From contig JANRIN010000338.1 in NCBI GenBank assembly GCA_033764965.1, positions 1 through 64,000 on the forward strand: DNA of 64,000 nucleotides. The letters run 5' to 3'. The position numbers were made by a program, and so were the translations under genes. Shown piece by piece: positions 1-8,445 of the stretch (position 1 is its first letter; every line of letters begins with the position of its first letter). Origin of the DNA: JSC-12 sp033764965 (GTDB lineage Bacteria; Cyanobacteriota; Cyanobacteriia; Leptolyngbyales; Leptolyngbyaceae). The notes beneath the pieces are model-generated. The model saw only the letters and a list, made by a program, of their open reading frames with translations, was not told where the DNA came from and ran no database searches.

Positions 1-198
1 GCCTCAACCCCAGTCTCCTGAGCGATCACGACACTCCAGAAAATTCTGGGTGACAGTCTCCATCCCAGCATCCTGGGTGCTTTTGGTCTCAGCAGCAATC
101 TTGCAAGACAAGTGCAAGGTTTGGTTGCGGAGCCAGCTAACAACTTATTACATCAACTTTTTTCTTGATAATGTCCTGATTTAGACATTATGGACATG
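1..198. other. Window edge, no gene seen
   Basis: No reading frame with coding character is visible in the first 198 bases. It may be the flank of a gene lying outside the window. The only structure is the hairpin that begins immediately to the right. Confidence 0.4.
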
Positions 199-243
199 AA
201 TTTTCTTATGATATCTCCATGAAAGAGATATCATAAGAAAATT
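199..243. terminator. Perfect 19-bp stem hairpin downstream of the SpoIID gene
   Basis: Bases 199-217 (ending GATATCTC) and 225-243 (starting GAGATATC) are perfect reverse complements, separated by a 7-base loop. The hairpin begins 18 bases beyond the stop codon of the minus-strand SpoIID-like gene, so it is well placed to end that transcript. The stem is AT-rich and no clean U-tract follows it on the minus strand, so it may instead be a palindromic repeat or a protein-binding site. Confidence 0.55.
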
Positions 244-260
244 TTCGCATGATATTTCTG

Positions 261-1955
261 CTAGGGAGCCTGATAGGGATTCGGATTGGCGCTTTGCAAC
301 TGGGCTGGGTTGCGCCAGAAGACGATCGCGTTGTTGATGGGTTGGAGTTGGGTGCCGGGATAATAGAAGCTGAGGATGCGATCGCTCGACCAACCCAACT
401 TACCCAGATGATAGGAACCTGTTTGGCTCAAGCCCACTCCATGCCCCAAGCCGCCGCCAGCAAAGGCATAGCCAGTGACTTTCTTCTGGGCGTTGTAGAG
501 GGGGTCAACCTGGAACAGCAGACTGGCGGGAGCGTAGAAAGCGATCAGGATATTGTCTTTTTCCAGAGTGATCGTGCCCTGATCGGTTGTGACTTGCAGC
601 TTTTGCACTCTGCCAGAGGGTGCTCGTTCCACCACAGCTAACCGTTGAATGGTCTGGAAGTTCGCCAGCGGGTTTCGCATTTTTTTCAAATATTCCCGCA
701 AGTCCTGATTCAGTTCGGCGATCGTGCTGTCGTAGCGCCAACGAAACCATTTCTGATCCGCTTCGTTAAAGCCCTGCTTTTGTTTGAGAAATTGCCGAAA
801 GTTTTGCTCATTCGTCAACGGTTTGCGGGCTAAATCCCAGGAGTTGGCAACCGAGTCGATTTTGGTGGTCAGGTAAGGGCGGTTTGCTCCCTGCCAAACA
901 TCATCAAACTCCGCCGTAACGCCTCCCGTATTGGCAGAATAGACCGCATCCACCAATTCATTCTGGTAGGTCAACACTTTGCCGCGAGTTGCGGCGATCG
1001 CTCGATCGGTTTTGGGATGAGCATCCCCCAAGCCAAAATACACCTGACATTGAGTATCGGCACAAAGCTGGTAATTGTCGATTTCAAAGCGGCGCAGGTT
1101 CCGCAGGGCATAGGTCCGTGCCAGAATTGCCTGCACTTCTAACACAGGTTGCGCGGCAAATGTGCCAATTTCGTGGGGCACCACTCCCCGCAGGTAGGCT
1201 TCCAATGGCACCTGATTGACCAAGGTGTATGACCCATAGGCATTGGGTTGCAGGCGTAAACTTCCGGCATAAAGGCGAGTGGTCCGATCGCTGTCTCCCG
1301 TCTTACTTGTCACCTGAATTTTGCCCTGACCTGCCCGAATTTTGAGTTGGTCTCTGGCGTAGCGTTGTCCGTTCACGATGACCACTGCCTGAGGCTCGGT
1401 GGGTAACACCTTAGTATCCAGGAAAGCCGTTTGAATGCCCTTCGCCTGCACACTTTGCAGCAGTAAGCGGCGCAATAGGGGCGTGCTGTAAACCTCGCGT
1501 TTTGCCCACACTTGCCAGCGGTTGGGTTGGGCAAGTTCTACTGGAATTCCGGCTGCTCGCCAACGGTTCGCGTCTTCTTCGGCGCTTTCAAAACTGCGAT
1601 GCGTGCTGAATACCACTCGCTCCTCAATCCGGGCTTCGGGCAACGCTTGGGGGACGATCGCCAGAGCCGCCGTATCACTCACCAGGGTCTGTGGTTTGCC
1701 CTCAGCCGTTTCTACCTGAATCGAGAGCCGATCGCCGGGTGGCGCTTTGAGGGTGATGGTGTCGTTTGCCTGCCCGCCAAACCGCTGCACCACTCCCACC
1801 TGCAACTCAACATCTTTAGGTGCCGCCACTTCAGCCCGTTCTGCCGTTAGTCCCAGGGCGATCGTTGAGGCAACCAGGCAACCAGACGCAAACCGGAGCA
1901 GGACAGTGCTGATAGACGTTTTTTGGGGGTGCAGTTGAGGGAATCCAGTCATCAC
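261..1955 (-). CDS. SpoIID/LytB domain cell-wall protein
   Basis: This 564-residue exported protein belongs to the SpoIID/LytB family. In sporulating bacteria SpoIID cleaves denuded peptidoglycan glycan strands; cyanobacterial members are presumed to act on the wall but are poorly studied. A hydrophobic stretch at about residues 18-36 fits a signal peptide or anchor. Residues 90-180 look like a SPOR-type region (repeated A-x-R-W / YSTPLLRRLL segments). The SpoIID domain runs from about 240 to 545, with the family motifs LRGVVPHEIG, ARTYAL, AATRG and SANTGGVTAEFDDVW. A second Met directly follows the first. The gene stands alone, followed by a strong hairpin. The family assignment is firm; the enzymatic activity is inferred. 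Confidence 0.9.
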   Translation of the reverse strand: MMTGFPQLHPQKTSISTVLLRFASGCLVASTIALGLTAERAEVAAPKDVELQVGVVQRFGGQANDTITLKAPPGDRLSIQVETAEGKPQTLVSDTAALAIVPQALPEARIEERVVFSTHRSFESAEEDANRWRAAGIPVELAQPNRWQVWAKREVYSTPLLRRLLLQSVQAKGIQTAFLDTKVLPTEPQAVVIVNGQRYARDQLKIRAGQGKIQVTSKTGDSDRTTRLYAGSLRLQPNAYGSYTLVNQVPLEAYLRGVVPHEIGTFAAQPVLEVQAILARTYALRNLRRFEIDNYQLCADTQCQVYFGLGDAHPKTDRAIAATRGKVLTYQNELVDAVYSANTGGVTAEFDDVWQGANRPYLTTKIDSVANSWDLARKPLTNEQNFRQFLKQKQGFNEADQKWFRWRYDSTIAELNQDLREYLKKMRNPLANFQTIQRLAVVERAPSGRVQKLQVTTDQGTITLEKDNILIAFYAPASLLFQVDPLYNAQKKVTGYAFAGGGLGHGVGLSQTGSYHLGKLGWSSDRILSFYYPGTQLQPINNAIVFWRNPAQLQSANPNPYQAP

Positions 1956-2284
1956 TTTAAGCAGGGGGTTGCGGTTCAGCTACTAAGATACTGCCCGTTT
2001 TGGCGAATGGCGAGTTTTTCCCCTGTGAAGCTATGGCAGACTCACAAAACCTTTTTTGCCAGATCCACTCAGCCCTCATCCCCCAACCCCTTCTCCCAAC
2101 CTTGGGAGAAGGGGAGTAGGAGCGGCTTGAAATCCCTCTCCCAAAGCTGAGAGAGGGATTTAGGGTGAGGGCGGATTGGCTTCACTTACGACAGGTCTAT
2201 TGACGGACCCTATTCTCTCCGCAACTTGAAAGGCAAACTCATAATGACTATGATTTAGATAGATGTCACTCAGCAAGTTGAATC
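1956..2284. other. Intergenic region between divergent genes, holds a cyanobacterial repeat
   Basis: This is the 329-bp gap between the leftward SpoIID-like gene and the rightward sulfiredoxin gene, so promoters for both should lie here. Its middle third is occupied by the palindromic repeat annotated separately at 2072-2172. I see no convincing small ORF. The sulfiredoxin start codon at 2285 has only a poor ribosome-binding site. Confidence 0.5.
2072..2172. repeat. MITE/REP-like double-hairpin repeat (CCCTCA...TGAGGG)
   Basis: Nested inverted repeats: CCCCTTCTCCCA (2087-2098) pairs with TGGGAGAAGGGG (2103-2114), AAATCCCTCTC (2130-2140) pairs with GAGAGGGATTT (2151-2161), and CCCTCA/TGAGGG close the outside. 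This layout matches a dispersed repeat class common between genes in many cyanobacteria. It carries no ORF, so it would depend on a transposase in trans if mobile. Confidence 0.7.
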
Positions 2285-2548
2285 ATGGTTAGAGTTGAAG
2301 CCATTCCGTTGGATAAAATTCGTCGTCCCTTGTATCGTCAGAACGACCAGGCAAAGGTGCAGGCGTTGATGGAGTCGATTCGCGAGATTGGGCAGCAGGA
2401 GCCGATCGATGTGTTGGAAGTGGATGGCGAGTATTACGGGTTTTCTGGTTGCCATCGGTTTGAGGCGTGCACCCGCTTAGGGCAAGAAACGATTTTGTGC
2501 CGCGTCCGCCGCGCCCCGCGATCGGTGCTCCAGCGCCACTTGGCTTAG
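2285..2548 (+). CDS. srxA: Sulfiredoxin
   Basis: An 87-residue protein of the ParB/sulfiredoxin fold. Sulfiredoxin uses ATP to reduce the sulfinic acid form of over-oxidised 2-Cys peroxiredoxins, restoring peroxidase activity in the cytoplasm. The signature FSGCHR is present at about residues 53-58 and contains the catalytic cysteine; the N-terminal IPLDKIRRP segment and the family-typical length (about 85-100) also fit. The gene converges on a glutathione S-transferase gene 10 bp away; both are redox-stress functions, although they are not co-transcribed. ParB-type partition proteins share the fold, but they are longer and lack GCHR with this spacing. Confidence 0.9.
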   Translation: MVRVEAIPLDKIRRPLYRQNDQAKVQALMESIREIGQQEPIDVLEVDGEYYGFSGCHRFEACTRLGQETILCRVRRAPRSVLQRHLA

Positions 2549-2558
2549 GCGGGTGACT

Positions 2559-3239
2559 TTACTCGCTAGCGTTCTTGAATCGTTGTCGTCGTCGCCGTTT
2601 CCAGAGCTTAGGAATCACCTTCATGTGGCGCTTGAAGGCTTTCCATTCGTCGGCGCTGAGAGCGATTTCTTGCCAACTGGAACGACTCAGCAAGCGCTCA
2701 GTCCAGGCGGTGAGGCGGGGGTAGGCGGTCAGAGGCAGATTCAGTTTGGGCAGGGTTGGGATGATGCTACCTGCAACAATTTCTGCCAGAGTAATTTGGT
2801 GCCCAGCCACAAAAGGGGCATCATCCAGGAACGACTCCACAAAGCCCAGAGTGTGTCTGGCGCGTGCCTGAGCATATTGATAGTCGGGTGTTTCCTCATC
2901 ATTGAGCAGCAAGCCGACGATCGCAGGCACCAATTCATTCAATGCCACAAACTGCACCATTCGCACTTTTGCCAGGGTGGCTGGGTCGGAAGGGAGTAGG
3001 GCAGGTGTGGGATACTGCGCTTCCAGGTAATCCAAAATTGCTTGAGACTCGATCACCCGCAACGCTCCATCCACCAGGACGGGAATGTGCCCAAAGGGAT
3101 TGAGTTCCAGGAATCCTGGCTCAAACTGTTCGCCTCCCAAATTGACAGGCACCAATTCAAATGGAACTTGCTTTTCTAGAAGCGCTAACCAAATTGGGCG
3201 GGCAAACAGAGATGGACGAGCATAGTAAAGCTGAATCAT
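2559..3239 (-). CDS. Glutathione S-transferase family protein
   Basis: A 226-residue soluble protein with an N-terminal thioredoxin-like domain (about 1-76) and an all-helical C-terminal domain. Visible hallmarks are the LNPFGHIPVLVD segment with the cis-Pro that binds the glutathione backbone, followed by VIESQAI, where Glu-Ser contact the gamma-glutamyl group. The family conjugates or reduces substrates with glutathione; the substrate here cannot be told. The start codon overlaps the stop of the upstream 855-residue gene by four bases (ATGA), so the two are translationally coupled. The C-terminus ends in a basic patch (KRRRRQRFK), unusual for the family. Confidence 0.88.
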   Translation of the reverse strand: MIQLYYARPSLFARPIWLALLEKQVPFELVPVNLGGEQFEPGFLELNPFGHIPVLVDGALRVIESQAILDYLEAQYPTPALLPSDPATLAKVRMVQFVALNELVPAIVGLLLNDEETPDYQYAQARARHTLGFVESFLDDAPFVAGHQITLAEIVAGSIIPTLPKLNLPLTAYPRLTAWTERLLSRSSWQEIALSADEWKAFKRHMKVIPKLWKRRRRQRFKNASE

Positions 3240-5803
3240 AAATCAAGATCGTCAAACAGGTCATCTGGAAGTTCAGACGGAATCACTTCGCAATCCAGAA
3301 TAACCTTTTGGCTTTCTCGTTGGGTGTGGATTTCCACCGCGATCGCTTCTAGCCGAATGTGCAAGCTCCCAAAAGGAGCAACGATTTGGGTGGATGCCTC
3401 AATTTCATCAAAGCCGTTGGGCAGAAAATCCACTAACCAGCGAGGTCCATCAAGTAGTGTGCGCGTTTGGCGATCGTTGACCCAAAGCTTGACGTAGATT
3501 TTGGGTAGCAGATTCGGTAACGTTATCCGCACATTAATCGGCTTGCCTGCCACAATGTCATCAATCCCTGTTTCCAGCCTGGGCATGGGAACGGGTTCTT
3601 CCGGTGACAACAGCAGGGGGTTATCGGTTGGCATTTCGCCGATCGGTTCCACGGGTTTGGGGCGCGAACCTGCCCGCTTCACCCATTCCCGCCAGGATGG
3701 ATCATCGTCTACCACAACCTCAGTGGTGTTGGCTTCCGCGATCGCTTCCTGCACGGGCACCGACTCCACCGCCACTCCCGCTGTTTCCTGGGCAACTTCG
3801 GCTGTCTCGGTTTGGGGCATGGTGAGTTTCAGCAGGGTGGACAGTTCTGCATCCGCTGCCATTGAACTTAAGCGATTCAAAAACTTATCCTGTAAATTCA
3901 ACGCCTGAAACGCGCTACGAATCGGCGATGACAGTTCCTCAAACATTGCTAGATCTGCCTGCTCAGGGCTTGGGTTTGGCTCTAATGCTGCTGTTGCAGG
4001 AGATGAGCTAGCAGCGGCAGCGTTTGCATTTGCAGCAGGGGAATCGGTTGGTTGAGCCGATCGATTCTGTTCTGTTGGGTGCGTTTCTAAATTGCTTGCC
4101 TGGACTAAAGGATTATCCGATTCAGAGCGATCGAAGGTGGGCGAATCTGACAGAATCATTGCCTGCAATTCGGCTTCGCTGGGGGCAAACACCTGCTCCG
4201 ACTCATGCTTTAACTCACCTGGGGTTAATTCTGGCTCAACCGCGATCGCCGTTGCCCCTGCTTTTGCTCCCACTCCTGCAAATATCGGCAATTCCAACTT
4301 ACGCTTCCCTGCTTGCTCTAGATCGGGCTGATAGAGTTGAGGCGGCAGAATTTGCTTTTTCGGGGCGATCGCGTTCTTAGCAACACTTTCATTGGCTAAA
4401 CGCTGGTCATCTTCACTGGCAACGGTTTCCGTCACAGGTGCCGCCATGTTCAAGAACGACAGATCCAGATTATGCCCGACTCGTTGCTGCATCAAGCGGT
4501 TAGAAAACTGCGTCACCAGATCTGGCAATTCCTCCTGGTCTGCCTCTTTCGCCAGGGCTGTTTTGACTTTCTGCATCTCTTCCACCAACCCTTGAGGATC
4601 CACCGTAATGCTGAAAGGCACCGTTTTGAGTGTGATCAAAACCGATTCCGCCCCTGGCAGCACTCCCGCAATTATTACTTCGCCCAACAGCAGATGGGTC
4701 TTTAACTCGCTGGGCAAGTTGCACAAAAAGCTGAAGTTGAGAGGAGGCTTGCCGGATGGGAAAGATTGGCAGGCATGGAACAGGACTTGAGCGGTTTGCG
4801 GATCCCGCAGTTGAATTTGTATTTCCTGGGGAGTTGCACCCTCCAGGTCTGCATCAATCTGGTTATCCGCCAGATTGTCGTGACTTCCAGCGTACTCAGA
4901 CTGCTGAATGGCGACTGCCGCCAACTCCAACCGTCCCGCGATCGCCAAAGACTCTCCCCTGGCAGCTACCCATCCATCCTGCGCCAGCACAAGCTGTAAC
5001 TGATGCACATTTAAAACGGGTTCATTCTCAGGCTCAGGAGTTGAATCAACTGATTGTTCCTCCGCTTCGATCGGTACAAAGGGTTCAGCCGTCAGCGGTT
5101 CCACGATCTCGGGTAGGTTAAACTCTTTGAAAATCTCCTCAATCAATTGATGCGACAGTTGATCGGTCATTTCCACCAACCGATCCATTGAAAAGCCCAA
5201 CGCTTGAGCAATTTCCACATTCAAAGCTGCAATATCTTGCGTGGTCGGTAACAGTTCTTCCTCAGGAGACGCAGCCACCGTTGCCAAATCTGAATCCGGT
5301 GATACACTAGCAGCGGATTGACTCACAACAATCTGACTCAGTTCCTCGACAATTAAAGCGTTGGTTGCAGGCGTAGCGTTGATCGACGTATTGATTGAAC
5401 CTTCGGCGGTGACGGCATCCGCCCCATCCCAATCGCCTGTCGTTTCCTCAACACACGCCAACACCCGTAACCGCACTGCATGATGCAGCATATCGCCCAC
5501 CAGGTCAGACATGGGATCGGTGAGAAAACAGCACAACTCCCAATTTCCCGGTTGCAACTGAGTAAAGGGAGTGACGACCATCAGCCCATTCCGATTAGTA
5601 CGGTTAGAGCGCTTCTGAATCCGTCGCTTGGGTGGATCTTCTTCCGTTGCCAGGTGGCAGATGCGAATACTGATATCGGTGTTGGGTTGATCCGTTTGAG
5701 CAACGATGCGATAGCGTCCCTCCAAAATCTCCACGTCGCTAGAATCCAGGGGCAACCAGGAGCGATCGCCATCTTTTTGTAGCAAAAATGTCCACTCTTT
5801 CAT
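3236..5803 (-). CDS. Cyanobacterial protein of unknown function, 855 aa
   Basis: I do not recognise a characterised family. The protein has an ordered N-terminal beta-rich segment (about 1-115), a long central region rich in Glu, Ala, Gln and Pro that is probably disordered, and an ordered C-terminal segment (about 745-840) ending in an acidic tail, DDLFDDLDL. No signal peptide or membrane segment is visible, so it is probably cytoplasmic. The architecture, with two conserved ends and a variable acidic middle, suggests a scaffold or binding protein. It is the first gene of a two-gene operon with the glutathione S-transferase (4-base overlap), but this says little about its function. Confidence 0.8.
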   Translation of the reverse strand: MKEWTFLLQKDGDRSWLPLDSSDVEILEGRYRIVAQTDQPNTDISIRICHLATEEDPPKRRIQKRSNRTNRNGLMVVTPFTQLQPGNWELCCFLTDPMSDLVGDMLHHAVRLRVLACVEETTGDWDGADAVTAEGSINTSINATPATNALIVEELSQIVVSQSAASVSPDSDLATVAASPEEELLPTTQDIAALNVEIAQALGFSMDRLVEMTDQLSHQLIEEIFKEFNLPEIVEPLTAEPFVPIEAEEQSVDSTPEPENEPVLNVHQLQLVLAQDGWVAARGESLAIAGRLELAAVAIQQSEYAGSHDNLADNQIDADLEGATPQEIQIQLRDPQTAQVLFHACQSFPSGKPPLNFSFLCNLPSELKTHLLLGEVIIAGVLPGAESVLITLKTVPFSITVDPQGLVEEMQKVKTALAKEADQEELPDLVTQFSNRLMQQRVGHNLDLSFLNMAAPVTETVASEDDQRLANESVAKNAIAPKKQILPPQLYQPDLEQAGKRKLELPIFAGVGAKAGATAIAVEPELTPGELKHESEQVFAPSEAELQAMILSDSPTFDRSESDNPLVQASNLETHPTEQNRSAQPTDSPAANANAAAASSSPATAALEPNPSPEQADLAMFEELSSPIRSAFQALNLQDKFLNRLSSMAADAELSTLLKLTMPQTETAEVAQETAGVAVESVPVQEAIAEANTTEVVVDDDPSWREWVKRAGSRPKPVEPIGEMPTDNPLLLSPEEPVPMPRLETGIDDIVAGKPINVRITLPNLLPKIYVKLWVNDRQTRTLLDGPRWLVDFLPNGFDEIEASTQIVAPFGSLHIRLEAIAVEIHTQRESQKVILDCEVIPSELPDDLFDDLDL

Positions 5804-6037
5804 TGATCTGAACCTCCATGAGTGCCCTTGGACTCAAAATTACTCAACCCTACATCTAGCGTCTGTCAAACAATAAACTACCATCTGAACGCCTAAGCTT
5901 ACTAGATGTAGTAGAAAAGTGAGATTTCTTCACAATCAATTAAGAAACGGGAGGAAAGGGGCTGGGAATTAGGGTTGGGGGTTGGGAGACTAAATCTTGA
6001 GATAAGCTGAAAGCTGAAAGCCGATCGTCCTGGTGCT
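5804..6037. promoter_or_regulatory. Divergent promoter region
   Basis: The 234-bp gap separates the leftward 855-residue gene and the rightward small membrane protein gene, so both promoters should be here. The right part (about 5950-5990) contains the GGGTTGGGGGTTGGG low-complexity type seen elsewhere in this genome. No specific operator is recognised. Confidence 0.35.
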
Positions 6038-6835
6038 ATGTTGTTTCGTCTCCTGCTACTGCTTGCCCTTGCTGGCGCGTTAACGGGGTTTACCCTGCAA
6101 AACCTGACCCCGTTGCTGCCGTTGGTCTTTTTGGGAATTACTTTTCCAGCATTGCCCCTGTCCTGGTGGGTGTTGGGGGCGATCGCGGCGGGAGCGATCT
6201 CCATGCTGGCAATCCAGATTCTATTCGGCCTATCCAATTTTGTAACGGGACAAACCGTACGATCGCGGGTTCGCTCCAATACCAACCGTGCAACTCAATC
6301 TCGCTGGACGAGTGCTGCATCCGCCGATTCTACTAGCCAGGGAACAGGAGACTCCCCGCGCCGCGATCGATCTGCGTCCAGCGATGATTCTGCGTGGCAA
6401 GACTGGCGCGGCTACGAATCTTCCCAATCTCGAACCGCTTCACGCTCGACCTCAAACCCCGTCGATGATTGGGAACGCCCCCCCAGCGAAGATTGGGAAG
6501 GCACGACCCGCCAGAATGCACCCCGCGATCGAGGGAGCGATCGAGTGCAGCCGGAAGACTTGAAGAATTTTGAGGCGAATTCTGCTCCCAAACGGGGCAC
6601 TCAATCTGGCTCTTCCTATTCCTATAGCTACCGCGAACCGCAAGATACTGGTGTGGGCAAAACTGAATCTGTGGTGGATGCTGATTATCGCGTGATTGTG
6701 CCACCCTTTAAGCCCCTGGATGAACCCACAATTCCGATTCCCCCGCCTCCTCCCCCCGCCGAAGAAAACGCTGATGACTGGTTTGAAGATTCTTCCTCGG
6801 ATGATTTTGGAGATACGAAGCGCGATCGCTCTTGA
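6038..6835 (+). CDS. Membrane protein with disordered C-terminal tail
   Basis: A 265-residue protein of unknown function. Two to three hydrophobic helices occupy about residues 1-72, with short polar turns between them. The rest is a long polar, Ser/Asp/Arg-rich segment, probably disordered and cytoplasmic. A proline run (IPIPPPPPPA) and an acidic end follow, in which DDWFEDSSSDDFGD could serve as a short binding peptide. I know of similar small cyanobacterial proteins with an N-terminal hairpin anchor and a low-complexity tail, but none with an assigned role. The ATG start is preceded by only a weak ribosome-binding site. Confidence 0.75.
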   Translation: MLFRLLLLLALAGALTGFTLQNLTPLLPLVFLGITFPALPLSWWVLGAIAAGAISMLAIQILFGLSNFVTGQTVRSRVRSNTNRATQSRWTSAASADSTSQGTGDSPRRDRSASSDDSAWQDWRGYESSQSRTASRSTSNPVDDWERPPSEDWEGTTRQNAPRDRGSDRVQPEDLKNFEANSAPKRGTQSGSSYSYSYREPQDTGVGKTESVVDADYRVIVPPFKPLDEPTIPIPPPPPPAEENADDWFEDSSSDDFGDTKRDRS

Positions 6836-6933
6836 TGGCGGTGAGGCTATATGAAAACGAGACAATAGTTATGACCGCGATCGTGGTAGCACAATACCAC
6901 CGAAGCGACTGAAGCTAAAGGGCGATCGCGAAA

Positions 6934-8445
6934 TTATGATTGGCTCAAGTCAACGTCGGGCATATCGCGCAAGAAGTAGAAGCGATCGCTTTGTAAGCTA
7001 GTTCCTCTTAATCGTCCTAAGTAACCTGCTAAGGGTGAAGAAAGTTCAATGAGAAGCTCATGAACCATTTCATTATCTAAGGTACTACCATTCAGTTTGC
7101 AGAATAAAACATTGTATTGAACCCGAACCTCTGAAACTTCAAACTGTCGTCGCTCTGGTTCCATCTCAGAAAGCTGCTTAACAGCTTCGACAATGTTAGC
7201 TCTCAAACGAATTTTTTGTAAAACGTTCGTAATATACTCTTCGATCTTGTCATCAATTTGCCCTGGTCTTAGATATTCTTTTAATTCAATCAAGTTAATT
7301 GAATTAGGATATTTTGCTTGAAGTTCAACGAGTTTTTGAAGAGTCATAGGGTGGATAATACTAATTCCAAATTCATGTGCCGATTGCTGAAGCTGTTTTG
7401 TTGGCTTCCCAGGTCCGATAATTAATTTGTTTACTGTGTCAAAAAATTGCTTAGTAAGATGAACTCCACCCAGCTTGTTTAACTCATAAACTGTATCGCC
7501 TGGAATCGTTTGACCAGCTTTGCATTCGCCTATCAGCGGATATGGTTTAGTGCAGTACAAATCTATACCACCTGCTCCACCTGTGGCGCTTAAATCAAGC
7601 TCGAATCCTAGGAAAGATAAGCTTTTATGAACAACTTGCTCAAATGCTGTTCCCTTTTCATAATTTCCGCCTGCCGTTGCAGTGCCAAGGGCATTAATTT
7701 TACTAATCCAATCCAGATCCACAGAAGACCTATTAATGTTTATTTCAATGGTGTGCCATCCTAAAATATCTCTGATTTCCTGCCTAATTCTATTTGCAGC
7801 ATGATTTGTATTAGCGAGTGAAGTGATAGCCTCTTCTAGCTTAATTAATTCATGGTAAAGAGGCTTTTCTCCTCTTTCTAGTCGTTGCTTCCGTTGTATG
7901 AAAACTGCTTCATTAACTACAGAAATAAGCTCAGTAACTTTGATAGAAGTCGAAGGATAATTCTCTAAAGACAGGCTTGATAAGCTAATAAACTTTCCAT
8001 ACTTATCAGAAGTAACAGAGTTAGCTGAAACCGAGACAGGTTGAGCTAATTTGTAAACTTGCAAGTACGCCAAGAAAATGTGTTGTCTTTGATTTAGAGC
8101 TTCTTGCAAGGCTGCTTCTGTCCAAACAGTAGAGCAAGAAAGAACTTCTAACAGTTCTGCATCATGAATCATAGTGATAAGCTCACATCTTGCCCAAGCT
8201 TCTATTTTGACGGTTGAAGTGTTCAACTGAGTCAAAGCTGCTTGGGCAGATGTGTGAGTATAGGAATGGTATTGCTTTTGAACAGGCAGAGAGTCAGTTA
8301 GTAGATCACAAGGATATAAAGCAAACGTCCATCCTCGTTGCACTGCTACTTTTGGGATAGCTACAATGTTCTGCCCTTCAAGCAAAGCCGTTATATCAGG
8401 GGCAGGTAGACACAAAGCCCTTTCAAGCGAAATCAACTCACCCAT
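6934..8445 (-). CDS. PD-(D/E)XK nuclease with extra N-terminal domain (third gene of candidate defence operon)
   Basis: A 503-residue protein. Residues 245-375 contain a restriction-endonuclease-like core of the Mrr type: Glu269 in GTAFEQ, Asp295 in GGID and Glu307-Cys-Lys309 in IGECKAG form the expected E...D...ExK active site for metal-dependent DNA cleavage. The N-terminal 160 residues (ALCLPAPDI..., FALYPCD, WARCEL) resemble a cyanobacterial domain that I associate, with moderate confidence, with DUF1802, a family reported next to Mrr-like nucleases. The C-terminal 130 residues are helical. The start overlaps the end of the ATPase gene by eight bases, so the two are co-translated. Base composition is visibly AT-richer than the flanking housekeeping genes, which suggests acquisition. 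The target is unknown. Confidence 0.8.
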   Translation of the reverse strand: MGELISLERALCLPAPDITALLEGQNIVAIPKVAVQRGWTFALYPCDLLTDSLPVQKQYHSYTHTSAQAALTQLNTSTVKIEAWARCELITMIHDAELLEVLSCSTVWTEAALQEALNQRQHIFLAYLQVYKLAQPVSVSANSVTSDKYGKFISLSSLSLENYPSTSIKVTELISVVNEAVFIQRKQRLERGEKPLYHELIKLEEAITSLANTNHAANRIRQEIRDILGWHTIEININRSSVDLDWISKINALGTATAGGNYEKGTAFEQVVHKSLSFLGFELDLSATGGAGGIDLYCTKPYPLIGECKAGQTIPGDTVYELNKLGGVHLTKQFFDTVNKLIIGPGKPTKQLQQSAHEFGISIIHPMTLQKLVELQAKYPNSINLIELKEYLRPGQIDDKIEEYITNVLQKIRLRANIVEAVKQLSEMEPERRQFEVSEVRVQYNVLFCKLNGSTLDNEMVHELLIELSSPLAGYLGRLRGTSLQSDRFYFLRDMPDVDLSQS

